Shown: piece after piece, positions 49,360 to 61,203 of the stretch
How positions within the stretch are numbered: the first letter of the stretch is position 1
Layout of the letters: each line of letters starts with the position of its first letter
Source: Dicaeum eximium
Taxonomy: Eukaryota; Chordata; Aves; Passeriformes; Dicaeidae
Assembly: GCA_013396995.1 (NCBI GenBank)
Contig: VWZP01001424.1
Location: 434,001 to 498,000 of the forward strand
Direction: 5' to 3'
Length of the DNA stretch: 64,000 nt
Position numbers and translations under genes: made by a program
Notes under the pieces: model-generated
Databases searched by the model: none
Told to the model about the DNA's origin: nothing
What the model saw: the letters and a program-made list of their open reading frames with translations, nothing else

Positions 49360-51765
49360 GGGAACTTTATGAGGAATGCATGTCATTGGGAAGACTTCAG
49401 GAAAACATTGTAGGTTTTTTTTTTACCTAACTGTGAAGGAAAAGAACCAATAAAATACAACACAGTCCATAAAGTTAGGGTTTAATTTGTAGACTAGATT
49501 TCTACTGATGCTCTCCCAACTTTTCCTTGGGGTTGTCTGCATTGGATAGTACAGTAACAGAAAAAAGTTACGCAAGTTTTTCGAAATAAATATGATATAG
49601 TGTCTATTGTTCAGATGCAAGAGTAGGTCAGGCTGTGATAACCCAAGAAACTGCCCAAACTGGACTAGCTCATGCAAAGCTAAATCTGTTGTAGCTGAAA
49701 GACTCTGTAGTCTGAGCTCTGTGTGTATTTGGACCACACAGTTATGTGCTCATGGCCAAAACAGTGAACCAGAAATGAAAATACTGAACCAGAAATCAAA
49801 AAAATTGTCCTTTCCTTATGCTCCTTCAAAAACATAAGGAAAACACTGAATGCTTCACTGAAGTTCAGTCTAGCATTTTCTAGTGATAACAATGTATGTA
49901 CATAAATATCTGAAAATTATTCAGTTACTCTAGGACTCTTTATACTGATATCAGTCAAATACTGATATATTTCTTTGTGTATGTCCAGTGGCATGAAATA
50001 CACAGAAAGACTGGGCTGATAGGTGGGAATGAAAGTGATTTAAATATTGTTTGGGGTTTAAATGTTAGAATGAAAATTAATGAAATTCACAATAGCTCAT
50101 TAGAAAGAAAGCCAGGAAGCAAAACTAACATCCATAATCAATAACTGGTTAGACTATTACCAACTTGTAGAATTCTTATTTGTTCAGTGCAAACTTATGT
50201 TTGAAGAGGAAACTCTTACTGGAAAACAAGAGAGGAATTTTCAGAGCCCACAAATTATAAAAAGCTTACAAATATAAGCAGGATGTTGCTGACTTTCAGT
50301 TTGGTTGGTTGGGTTTTCAAATACATTCCTCTGAAATTCCAGTAATCTGTGTAACACTTACTTAAGAACAAAATATCTGTGAATTTTGTCAAGTTTATTT
50401 CTAAAACCTTTTGTTACCTTCTTTGTAGCCTGACAGTACTGTCCATTAGCTTACTTATTTTATCTTGATTTAAACTACCTTGTCTTTTAAATCCAAGCCT
50501 ATATTAGGTGAAAGACTTAAAAATATAAACACATAAAATGTTCAGAGACAACCATATAAAACTGCATTAATTTGTCAAGAATGCTTTACCTCACAAATCA
50601 TGCACTCAGTTTGTGAAAAAAATAATCTTTTTAATGTGTAATTTAAGAAGTGAGGCAAAAAAATAAAACTAAGGAAAAGATAAATTGTGCCATCTACAAT
50701 TAACAAAGCAGATGAAGTGGCAGAAAGCACTTTAACAGCATGAATAGATCTATTGAGTAACAGGCAGATATAAAGTAGTTGTTTACAAACTTGTAAATTT
50801 TACTGTGCTGTAGTTCTCAACAGTGTGAACAGGTAAGATTTATGAGCAGTCCTAATTTATTAGACTAACACGAGTTTTCTCTAATGATATCCTAAGCAAA
50901 CATAAAGAATAAAATTATGTGAATCTACTAACTGTAAGACAAATTCTCAAGAGTATTTAGCAGTAAAAAGGAGAGCAACCACCTTTTCACAATTTACTAA
51001 ATACAGTTATTGTTTCTCATACGTAGAATATACCACACAAAAATATTTTTGTGACTCAAAACATCTTCTTTATTACTGTGAAAATTAAAATGGCCAATAT
51101 TATTTCTGAACTTAATTTCTTTAGTCTTTATTGGAAGAAAAAATACTGAAATGATTGCTCTTGGCTGAATTTACTGAAAGTTAAGTAATTCATCATTTCA
51201 TATCGCTGCTTGCCATTATACAAGGACAAATATCGTGATGAACATGTGACACGTACTGAACCTTTGCAAACCTTTAAAAAAATATTGTATATTTCCAAGA
51301 AGAAAGATCATCTTTTTCTGGATCATAATGCCATTATGCATAGCATGCTTTTGTCCTAAAAGAAACTTATCAATGACACTCTTCTATCTTGATTAATAGG
51401 TGTAGAACAAATGCAAAATAAGCCTTTGTGTTCAATGATGAATATCTGCAAGTTTGTTTAATTTTAGTAACATTTTGGCCACTGTAGCTTAGTCAATTGA
51501 TGTCTTTTAACTCTGTTGAACTGGGATAGTAAGACATATACAAATATTATGATTACAATAATAATAATAAAATAATACATATATTACCTTTCATTAAAAT
51601 CAGATCAACCTAAAGCAATAAACTTTTTAATAGACAAGACACCAGTTTTCAGGCACAGAGTCTAAGCAACAGATACAACTTTCTGATACTTGGCTTAGTG
51701 AGAAGTAAATTGTTTTCCTTGCTGTCTCAATTATACTAAAATGACCATCTTTGACCTTCCTTCAG
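49360..51765. other. Unique AT-rich sequence, no gene recognised
   Basis: About 2.4 kb. An AAT trinucleotide tract lies at about 51555-51575. No gene or interspersed repeat is recognised. Confidence 0.55.
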
Positions 51766-51843
51766 GCCATTCCTTGCCTATGTGTATCCTATCGTATCAC
51801 CGTAGTACAGAGTATCCCATTCTTGGCTCTTTGAGATGTACAG
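51766..51843 (+). other. Candidate internal exon (78 bp)
   Basis: A pyrimidine-rich acceptor (GACCTTCCTTCAG, ending 51765) with a CTAAAAT branch-like word upstream, and a good donor (ACAG|GTAGGTA, from 51844), bracket 78 bp. Only the frame entered after two bases is open (HSLPMCILSYHRSTEYPILG and so on). It ends with one base of a split codon. The phase matches the candidate exon at 54780, so the two could be spliced in frame. The protein is not recognised; it could equally be a lncRNA exon or a pseudo-exon. Confidence 0.2.
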
Positions 51844-52087
51844 GTAGGTATAAACAGAGCAGAAAATTAAAAGGAACTAATTTCTGGACTAATATCTGGA
51901 TTAAATTCTACATTTTCAGTAATGATGATGAGAGTTTTAACATATAGGCTATCTAAGGAAAACACCTACATTTCGTTGGTTTAATCTGTCCTAATTTGAA
52001 TCTGAAATCCACACTCTTTTTCTTCCTTTATTTTTCCTATTTTCCAGGTCCTCTGTAGGAAATATGTGTCACTTACTGTCCCATTCC

Positions 52088-52512
52088 TTCCTTTGAAGTG
52101 GAGAATCTGTCAAACAAGGAGAGGTTGAGAACTGGGACTGTTAAGGCTGAGAAGAAAAAGCTCAGGGCAGAGTTTATCAAAGTGTATAAACATCTGATGG
52201 GTGGAATAAAGATGAAGCCATACTCATCTTAGCAGTATCCAGTAAGAGGCAGTTACTCTCCTGTGAGAGGCAATAGTCACAAATAAAAAATAAATTCCAC
52301 CTAAATATAAAAAGCCCTTCTTTACTGTGAGAACAATTGAAAACTGGTGTAGGTTTCACAGAGAGGCTATGAAATTTCCATTATCAGAATTATCCAAATC
52401 CCAACTGGACATGGCCCAGGAGAAACCTGCTCTAGGTGACCTTGCTTTTAAGAGGGGGATTGAACTGGACAACCTCCACAGGTCCCTTTGGACCTCAACT
52501 GCCCTGTGATTG
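52088..52512 (+). mobile_element. CR1 3' portion, plus strand
   Basis: A diverged CR1. It has GGAGAGGTTGAGAACTGGGA (equivalent of the Leu-Arg-Glu-Leu-Gly-Leu region), a block ending AGTTACTCTCCTGTGAGAGG, and CTTCTTTACTGTGAGAAC. It then reads CTGCTCTAGGTGACCTTGCT and CAACCTCCACAGGTCCCTTT, ending CCTGTGATT. Only a partial octamer tail remains. Confidence 0.82.
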
Positions 52513-54779
52513 AAAATAGTACACTATTTTAGCAGAAACAAAATATGTAAGTTGCTAAGGCTCATATTGATTTTCAACTGTCCTCTAGGAAGGACAAATA
52601 TCTTTAACTGCTATGAATCATAGAAAGTTAAATGAATTACTGCTTTGTGTTTTGGTTTTGGGGTTTTGTGGACTCTCTTCTTGATTGTTTGATTTAATTT
52701 GGTTCCAGTCTATTATGTCAGACAATCCAAAAGAATGATATGCTAGTTAACTATAGATGCTTTGGAGGGGAGGGGTAGAGGAGAAAAATATCCACTGCAT
52801 AAGCAGTATCATCAAGTCTGTCTTGTCTTAATGTGAATACATATTTACTTATGAACTCAATTATTCCATTTGAAGCCTGAGAAATTATGAACAATCTTCA
52901 AACTGTTATATATTTGTGGTAGTATCTGTTGGAAACCTAATATGAGGATTTGAAAGGGTCTGAATAAACAGGAGAGTTTAACATATACCTGTATATAAGA
53001 AAATGTGGATAATTATATTGCCTTCTGTTATACTTAGTCTGTCACCTTTCAGATGTAGTTTAAAGTATTACAGAATTATAGGGTTGAAACAGATGCCCTC
53101 ATATTCTCTTAGTACAACATTTGTCGTTCAGTTTTATAAACTGATTGGAAAACTTTCACATCCTTAATGTTGAAACAAAATTTTTGTTTCAATCTGATTA
53201 ATTTTGAAGTTGTCCACTTCATAGTCCATCCAAAAATCATTATCTCAGTCATGAGCAGATAGCAATTCCCTCTTGTATCCAATTAATTGCTGTCATTGTC
53301 TTTGAGTCAGACAAATGCTACCAGAATGTTAATCTATGTTTAGTAGCACAAGCCCTGGGGGCTGTCTCAAGCCAGACTTCTACTTTTTTACTTAGGAAAT
53401 GGACCAATCATCCCTTCAAGGAGTTCTGACCATATTTTTAGTCTTGAATACCAAATGAATACATCATGTATATTACATGAAAGTTCAAATCTTCAGAACA
53501 TGAGTTGGAAAAGTCTGACTGTATATTGCACAGCTTTTCATTAATCCTGGAACCATTCAATCTGTCTGTCTCATCAGCGGTTAGTGAGAGCACATTAGAG
53601 AGAATTTCACCTTAAAACACACATCTGATATTTCATCCTTGCCTTCTTTTGAGAATTACAGTGCTATTGAACACCCACAAATCCCTGACCATGCAAACTT
53701 CTATAATAGTCGTAAAAAGTGAAATGCAGAAAATATTTCTGGTTCAGCTGCAAAGCTAGATTTGAGACATGCACCTTTACTCTTCAGCCCCTTAAAGTCA
53801 AAACAATAAAACTTCATCTGTGAATAGTGTTGACCTATTTCTCACTGATGGTTTAGGGTGTGTGCATACTTGTTGTTGTATTCACTGCTCCTTTGAAGTG
53901 TCTCTGTTTTCACATGACAAACAGTTACTAAATTTTGTAGGTGGTGCCCCAGCTGCTTAAACTTCAGTTTGTGCTTAATTTGTGTGATTTTGTACCTGAA
54001 AAGACAAATTGAATCCCAATCACTGCATTGTGGTTTTTGTTAGAGAGCTTGTCTTACAGGACAAAGAATTGCGTGTTGAGTACTCATCAGTTTAGAGGAG
54101 ATGAAGTAAAAAAAAAAATCACAGCTGCTCTTGTTTTAGAAGTTTGTTATCTATTGCAGATGTATTTTTTTCAAGCTATTCTTTCATGTGCTTCACCTAT
54201 CCCTACTTCCTGTGATGACTTAGTTATTCAGGGCCTTTTTAGGTTTACAATCCAAAACAGCACTTGATTTCACCTCCAAAACTGTTTAACTCTTTCTTGC
54301 TTTGATTAATAGAAGGAATTGAAAAGTTTCTGTGTGCTGTCAGTTCTCTCATCAAATATAATGCATAATTAAAAATGAAAGCTTAAAACAGAGATTTCAA
54401 TAAATTTTTAAACTCACTCTTTTTATATATTCTTACCAACCTAGATCTCAAACAAAAAACTGGTGAAAGAAAGATTAATGTTCTTTCCTGCCTGAAAGTA
54501 CAAGTTCAAATTCTCATCTTTTAACTTAGCACTGGGCTGTCAACTCATAGCACTCATGCTTGAGAGGGTTACTTTCCACTGGTCCTAGTAAAGCTGTGAT
54601 ACTGCATGGAAGAACACAAGATCCACAAAAGCAGAGAAAAACTATAACTTCGCAGTGAAGCAACTAAGCTATTCACCTGAGAATAAGTACTCCCATTTTC
54701 ATTGTCCCCAGTATGCTTTCTGCATATGCTATATATAGGTTTGGTTTTTATTGCTTTCAATTTGCTCTTATTCATTTAG
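52513..54779. other. Unique sequence, one possible CR1 tail
   Basis: Near 53070-53100, TTACAGAATTATAGGGTTGAAA resembles the start of a reversed CR1, but the similarity fades at once. An 11-bp inverted repeat with a 1-base centre lies at 53170-53192. No gene is recognised. Confidence 0.45.
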
Positions 54780-54845
54780 TCTTGGGAAGTAGTCAGCATG
54801 AGATACGGAGGAATTACCCCCCATCCAGAACAGAACATATGAAAG
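54780..54845 (+). other. Candidate internal exon (66 bp, near-consensus splice sites)
   Basis: The acceptor is a long T-rich tract ending TTATTCATTTAG at 54779. The donor AAAG|GTAAGTATTT is near the vertebrate optimum. The 66-bp interval is a multiple of three and has one open frame, entered after two bases (LGSSQHEIRRNYPPSRTEHM, then K and a split codon). The codons look ordinary and hydrophilic, but I recognise no protein. Its phase is compatible with 51766-51843. This is the best splice-site pair I noticed, but pseudo-exons are frequent in introns. Confidence 0.28.
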
Positions 54846-57800
54846 GTAAGTATTTAAACTTTATTTAATGCAAAGTTTAAAATTTGGGGCATTTTTCCAT
54901 CCTGTCTAATTCTTTTTGAACCTAGAGTCATCTGTTATTGTTGTCCATGCCGGACTGGGAGTTTCTCCATAACTCCTGATTGTGTCAGTTTGTCCAAGCA
55001 CTGAGAGGGCCTGAGGGGGCATTCTGAGCTCTGGAGTACTCAGCTGTGAGGGTGAAAGCATTATAATACCCTACTCTTGACTTAAACCAAAACCAAAAAG
55101 AGCCCTGCCTCCCCTGCTTTGTTGTGACTGTTTCCTTCACATGATTTAAAAAAGAATAGTATAAATGTATAAAGTGCCTACAAACTTCAGCACTTGTGAT
55201 TTATTCAGTCCTCAATCTCATATCTCATCATCTTCTGTGAAGATAAATGTTCCAGGAATATAGTAATAAGTTACTAATTTTTTCTAGGTCTTCATGTGGC
55301 AGAGGCACGCTATGTAACAATTAGACTAAGGACTCAGCAAGGACTCAATTTTACATAGTAGCAAAATAATTATTTCACAAAGCAAAGTGATTTTCATTCT
55401 CTCTCATTGCCGTCATCTCTCAGAGACAAGAAAAGAAAGCAAATACAACAGATCTATCAAGAGTCATTACCTAATAGCCTGACCCAAACAGTTAGAGAAG
55501 TAGATTATTTAAGAAGCCAGATTTCAAGAATTAATGAAAAGACAACATTTATAGGAGAAAATGTGAGCTAATAGTTATGCAAACTTGCTGATTTTTATGC
55601 ATCATGTATAGTACAATCCTGCACTTCACTTCCTCTCCCATCCTTCTCTCCTGTGGAGCAGAGTGGGTTTTTTCGTTTTTTTTTTTCAATGGTAGCTGAT
55701 CTGTGATAATATTATTTTCCCTTGCATTGTTGTTACTGAAACTTTCCAATAATATAATGTTTAATGTCATTCTGAATGAAGAACAAGTTCGTAGCTCTGT
55801 TAACTAATCTATAAAAAAAGATACCGAATATTTTAAAAGATTTAAAAGATCTTTTAAAAAACAAAAGGGTTTTTTAATTTATTTTTGATTTTTAGGGTCT
55901 AGGAATTCTCCATGAAAAAAATAGAACCCCCAAAACGCAGTAGCACCCTAAAACCAAGGAGCTCTCTAAATTCTAAGAGAAAGTTTCTATTAAACAAAGC
56001 TTCTTTAAGGCAGAAAGATAAAAAGGAAACCAATTAACAAACAAACGATTGATTTTTTGATTTCTGACTATTATTTTTGAAATTGAATTACAAAGATGTT
56101 GGTGTTAACAATCTTTCCTGAAAAAACACTGCATGCCATGGTTTGTACATAGATGCTTACTAAAATGTTTAATTGGACATTTGCCAGCTGTATTTTTTTA
56201 CAATCTATCAGGTCATCACTTACGCACAATTAAGGCAGATCAATAATTTGAAACTGTCTTGAAGAATTGATTTTTTATGAACTTTGTGAATTATTATTTA
56301 CTAAGACATCAGTGCAGAAGCACTTTGGCACAGCTAACTAAAATGTGAACTGTGACAAATCTGATATGTCTGCATATGCCATTAAACTGCAACAGCATTC
56401 CTGTTAGGTTGACAGCTTCTCTGATTTTGTACTTAATCCTCTCATCATTCATGACAATTGAGTTTTTACATCAACAGTGAATATAAAGTGACAAAAAAAG
56501 TCAGCGTAGTTTCTGCACCTCGTTTTATAGCAACAGATGTAGTGAGCTGAGGACATTAAACCAAATTCCAAAGTTGCCACGATGAGGTATTCAAGGTAAC
56601 TGCAAGGATGTTTGACCTAGAGCTCCACCTAGAGAAACCTTCGTGAAAAACAAACACTGGTTCACTTGTCTAAACCTCGATATTTACAGTTCATGAGGTT
56701 GCTGTCGGCCACAGGTGCATTTAGCTGCTCAAGCTGATGTAAGGTGGCAGCTTATTTGCATTTTAGAATGAATTTATTTTAATTATTACAGAACATTCCT
56801 TCACTTATTTTCCCTGATGATTTAAGAAGGTGAATAGCCATATTTAGAATGCTATAATTTTGAGACTTCTAAAGAATATGCTGGTTTCATTTTTATACAG
56901 AAATCCTGAATAAACACCCCTCCTAAAAAAATAGGATCTTTCCTTCTCTATTCTATCTTCATCTTTTTCACTAGTAAGTGATATTTTTAGATAGATTTGA
57001 CATCCAGCCATGTAAAAGGCTGTTCTCCAATTAATATTAAACATCAGGCTGAATCATAATGTCATGTTTTCTGGGTTCTGAGGATGAGTAAGGCATGAAT
57101 TTAAAACTGAGATTTTACTTAATCAATAATATTATGATCAGGAATGTGTCAGAACTGGTTGTGAACTTCAGTAACAGCACCAATATGTTGGGAAAGCAAT
57201 CGACAAAGAGACTGAGATGAGTAAAAAAGAAAATGCCTTTGTATTTTTCACCTCTACTCTTTTTGATGCTGTATGGAAAGCAAGGGGCAAATACTGCATC
57301 TTATTTGCAAATACTGCATCAACCTGAGGAAAATGTTTTGTGACAGTGGTAGAAAGTGATTTATGCTAATTTGTAACAAAGAAAAGCTTACTGAAATGAG
57401 CGTACTCTCTTTAATTTAAAGTCACATTATAATTTTAATAGCATATAAATAACTTTCTATAATGCAGAGAAATAGCTGAATTCTGGTAGTTTGAATACTG
57501 AATGAGAAAATGTCCCTCTGAGAAAGTAGGTTAGTGAAAATAATCTGTGGATATACATGGAAGATCTTTATTTTCTGTAGCTATACATATAAGAAAAATG
57601 CTAAAATTTTTCAAGCTCGTATGAAACACTTTATAGCTTTCTAGGACTTTTCACCTGTAAGAGTATACAACAATTTTTATTTTGTATATATTTTCCTATA
57701 TTTTTGTTTCTTTGTCTTAATTTCTTTAAAATACATGTACCTTTCAGCTGTCCTGAATCATTATAGCTACAACAGATATTGGTACAGCTTGAAAGGGCTA

Positions 57801-58896
57801 ATAGCTGAAGAAGCTTTCTCTTATGCCAGTTTTAGGACTCAGGGCAATGAGTGCTGAAAAAAGAATGTGGGTCTGGGATTTTCTCTTACTGAGGATTCCC
57901 AAGGGTGGGAGAGAAGACGATAGTGGGTGTGTTTTAGATCTGTTTTGTTTCTCTGTGTCTTTCACATTGTGTAAAAGAGTAATTTGTGTGGGTGGGAGTA
58001 CATATATTTGGGTTATTAAGAATGTGAATACAGATAAAAGGCTAATTGAGACTGGGAACCCTGAACTGAAGTGCCAGTAAATCATACATATAATTTTCAC
58101 TCACTACTGTAATCCATGGATTTTGTTTATCAATTTCTATATTTGCCAAAAATACATTTTATTGGAGGAAGAGGGACAATAAATTGGATTAAAAAAGTGA
58201 ATATCTATACAGCATATCTCCTTTAGGTAAAGCCTGCTAATGCTCAGAATATTTTTGATCAGGGTGTATGGAGGGAATTTTAGTGCTTATTTACACATTT
58301 TAATCCTGTGCTTTCCTAAGGCTAGCATTTGTAATTACCACCAAGTGGACATTATAATCTCCACCAGAAAATAACTGGCAGTTTTAGGGAAGGAGCACAT
58401 TCAGTAAAAAGGCAAATTCACAACAGTAACCAAAAAAGCTTCCTTTGAACCATGGCCTTGAACTCTTCACATGCCCTGCCACTGGCAGCCAGGTTTTTAA
58501 GCTTTTGAATACTCTTTGCAACTGAGACAGTTTCTCTGAAGTGGTGGCTTGGTGAATGTGATTATGTTGCATGTGTTGAAGCTGACCTGTTTGTGCTGTG
58601 GGAGTGTGATGTATTGAGTTAATGTGCCCTGGGGAAAGGCAAGTTCTTTCCTGGGGGCAGTGAGGTAAGGAAAGGTAATAAATAATGGAAAAATAGATTT
58701 GGAAATTACGTTAGAGGACATCTAATTAATCCCCTTCTTCACAGTAAATTGCATAAGTGTATTGTTCCTAGCTCCCAGAGGAGAAAGTTCTGCTGTTATC
58801 AGTGAACAAGAATTGTAACCTCGCATGCTATCCCTAAATTGTACTCTGAAAAATACAGAGATTTTCACTCTAAAGGCACAGGTAGTTTTCTATAAT
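54846..58896. other. Unique sequence, no gene recognised
   Basis: About 4 kb. A 14-bp direct repeat GCAAATACTGCATC occurs at 57287-57300 and 57307-57320. The part 56130-56560 is free of repeats and low-complexity tracts and could be a conserved non-coding element, though nothing in a single sequence proves it. Frames are 100 codons or shorter. Confidence 0.5.
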
Positions 58897-59120
58897 TTAA
58901 CAAGACCAAACAAAGTCCTGCACATGGGTCGGAGCAATTCCAAGCACAATTACAGGATAGAAGGGGTTGAGAGTAACCATGAGGAAAGGGACTGGAGAGT
59001 GCTGGTGGAAGAGAGGCTGAGCATGACCCAGCAATGTGCCCTCACAGCCCAGAAAGCCAGTTGTGTCTGGGCTGTATAAAAAGCAGTGTGGGCAGCAGGG
59101 TGAGGGAGGGGATTCTGACC

Positions 59121-59145
59121 CTCTGCTCTGCTCTGCTCTGCTCTG
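59121..59145. repeat. CTCTG pentamer repeat inside CR1
   Basis: Five perfect tandem CTCTG units. They lie in the CR1 sequence just before the CAGACCCCACCTGG block, where CR1 copies often show a similar short expansion. Confidence 0.9.
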
Positions 59146-59218
59146 GTCAGACCCCACCTGGGATGCAGCTCTGGAGGCCCTAATGTAGAAGGAAGTGGAA
59201 TTGTTGGAGTGAGTCCAG

Positions 59219-59511
59219 AGGAGAGCCATGAAGCTGATCAGAGGGCTGCAGCACCTCTTCTGTGAAGACAGTCTGAGAGAGCTGAGGCTGTTCAGCCTGG
59301 AGAAGAGGATGCTTGAGGGAGAACTCACCACACATAAAAGGAGCCTACAAGAAAGATGGAGAGGNAGGAGAGCCATGAAGCTGATCAGAGGGCTGCAGCA
59401 CCTCTTCTGTGAAGACAGTCTGAGAGAGCTGAGGCTGTTCAGTCTGGAGAAGAGGATGCTTGAGGGAGAACTCACCACACATAAAAGGAGCCTACAAGAA
59501 AGATGGAGAGG
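59219..59511. repeat. 146-bp tandem duplication around a single N (likely assembly artefact)
   Basis: 59219-59364 and 59366-59511 are identical except at one position (C at 59296, T at 59443). The only base between them is the N at 59365. A repeat of exactly the join sequence beside a single N is what results when two overlapping contig ends are placed side by side instead of being merged. Confidence 0.92.
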
Positions 59512-59797
59512 GATGTTTTACAAGGGCATGTAGTGATAGGACAAGGGAGAATGGCTTTAAACTGAAAGAGTAGATTTTATATCAGGAGGAAATGCTTTAC
59601 TGTGAAGGTGAAGAGGTACTGGAATAGGTTGCCCAGGGAACCTGTGAATGCTCCATTCCTGGGAGTGTTGAAGGCCAAGCTGGATGGGACTTTGAGGAAC
59701 ATGGTCTAGTTGAAGGTGTCCCTGCTCAGAATCGGGTGACTGGAACTTGATGATCATTGAGGTCCCTTTAAGTCAAACTATTCCATGATTCTGTGGT

Positions 59798-61063
59798 AAC
59801 ATGTTGGCATCATACTGCAGTTTCTGGAATTACTGCTTCTGCAATATGAATATTGAGCCTAATGTCCAAGGCAGCTGGGGGAAAAGGTTAGAGGGAGAGA
59901 GAACAAGAGATGTAAAGATGATGAAAAATGGGCTAAGCTTGTCAATAGCAATCAAAAATGCTGTACACAAGGAGCTTTGGAACTGCTTTTTTCAGTTGAA
60001 ATTACGGGGAATTCGAGCAGATTTTTTTTTTTGTCTCACCTTTCTGGACCTGATTCTATCTATACAGGGTTCTGTAAGATGGCAATCAACTCAAATAATA
60101 CTAGCTTTGCTTCTGAAAGTGTGAAATGCAGTTGATGCTGCTGCTAAGTGTTCTGAATATAAATTAAAATGAATGAGAAAGAGGTGTAAAATCAATTTCT
60201 GGATATGGGTGGTCTCTATGCCGTAGTGCTTTTCGAGTGAAGAAGCATTTTTTAAGTTCCTCACTTTACTTACATTGAAATAATTGATTTTCTTAATTCC
60301 TTTCCCTTTTTTTTTTTTCTGAAACAGTATATAAATTGGGTCTCTGCAAATACGTTGCTGTAAAAATGTTCTTTCACTATGATTGTAATTAATAGAGCTT
60401 CTGCTGGATGTGTTCTAAAACAGACTTGTGTTAATATGCATTTGGAATCCACAGAGTCTCTAACACCTAATTACACACTGGGCTCACCTGCAGTTGTCTG
60501 GATCCTGAAATTCACAGCACTTTGCTTACTCCATTGGGGTGCAAGAGAAGCTACATCGTGTCCGCGTTTTGCATTCAAATACCTAACAAATTTAACCTTT
60601 TAAAATGCCTTTTAGAGACATGGTGAATAAATACAAATATTTGTACATGAGTCTCCTTCATCAAAAGTTTATACAGTAGGTCAGACGTAGTCTGAAAAAA
60701 AATTTAATATGAGAAAGATCTTCCTGATAACTTATTATTGAATATCCTGTATTTGCCATTTACTTCTTTAGAGCTGCATATCCCAAGGACTTTTATGAAT
60801 AGATGTCTTTCCAAGAAGCACATCAGTTTTGAGAGGGGCTTGGCACCTGTCTTCAAAATATCCCTGAGAATGATCTAGAAAAGTGATGTAGTTCTATGTC
60901 TAATTATTCTACACAGCTTGATCTAATAGTCATGTTCTGCAAACAATTAGACATTTAGGTTCTACACAAATATTGTAGCAAACAATATTGTCTCTGAAAC
61001 GAATGGCTAAGTTAAGATGGGAGTGTCACATTGTAAATAAGGAAAAATAAAGCATCTTGATAT
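59798..61063. other. Unique sequence, no gene recognised
   Basis: About 1.3 kb without a recognisable gene or repeat. A 107-codon frame (59801-60124, plus) has no domain. Confidence 0.55.
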
Positions 61064-61203
61064 TTACAGAATCACAGAATATTCTGAGTTGGAAAGAACC
61101 CATAAGAATCACTGAGTCAAACTCTTAGGTGAATGACCTATTGATTGAACCCACAACCTTGGTGTTATTAGAACCATGCTCTAAACAACTCAGCTGATCT
61201 TGG
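61064..61203 (-). mobile_element. tRNA-Ile-derived SINE with CR1 tail (TguSINE1-like)
   Basis: On the minus strand the element starts with a tRNA-Ile(AAU)-like head: AGCTGAGTTGTTTAGAGCAT, TTCTAATAACACCAAGG (anticodon region CTAATAA) and GTGGGTTCAATC. It then passes into a CR1 3' end (GTTCTTTCCAACTCAGAATA) and stops on the tandem tail ATTCTGTGATTCTGTAA. This is the plan of the SINE family described from zebra finch, whose tRNA promoter drives transcription while CR1 machinery reverse-transcribes it. The near-identical flanks ATCTTGATATT (61054-61064) and ATCTTGGTATT (61197-61207) look like a target-site duplication. The copy is diverged and old. Confidence 0.85.

Larger units (their letters stand above)
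58897..59797 (+). mobile_element. CR1 copy with ORF2 remnant and full 3' tail
   Basis: The frame from 58825 keeps RPNKVLHMGRSNSKHNYRIE, then RDWRVLVEERLSMTQQCALT, both typical of CR1 ORF2 after the reverse transcriptase core. The frame from 59228 keeps LRELRLFSLEKRMLEGEL. The 3' end has GGTTGCCCAGGGAACCTGTG, CTTGATGATCATTGAGGTCC and CTATTCCATGATTCTGTGG, which marks the terminus near 59797. The copy carries a 146-bp direct duplication across an N at 59365, described separately; without it the element would be about 750 bp. ORF2 is not intact. Confidence 0.93.

Noticed and set aside
53069..53340. Possible minus-strand CR1 beginning ACAGAATTATAGGGTTG
   Set aside because: Only about 30 bases resemble the CR1 tail; the rest does not follow the element.
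58897..59533. Long frames (193 codons minus, 101 codons plus) across 59365
   Set aside because: They lie in a CR1 copy and cross an N with a duplicated join, so their length is an artefact.
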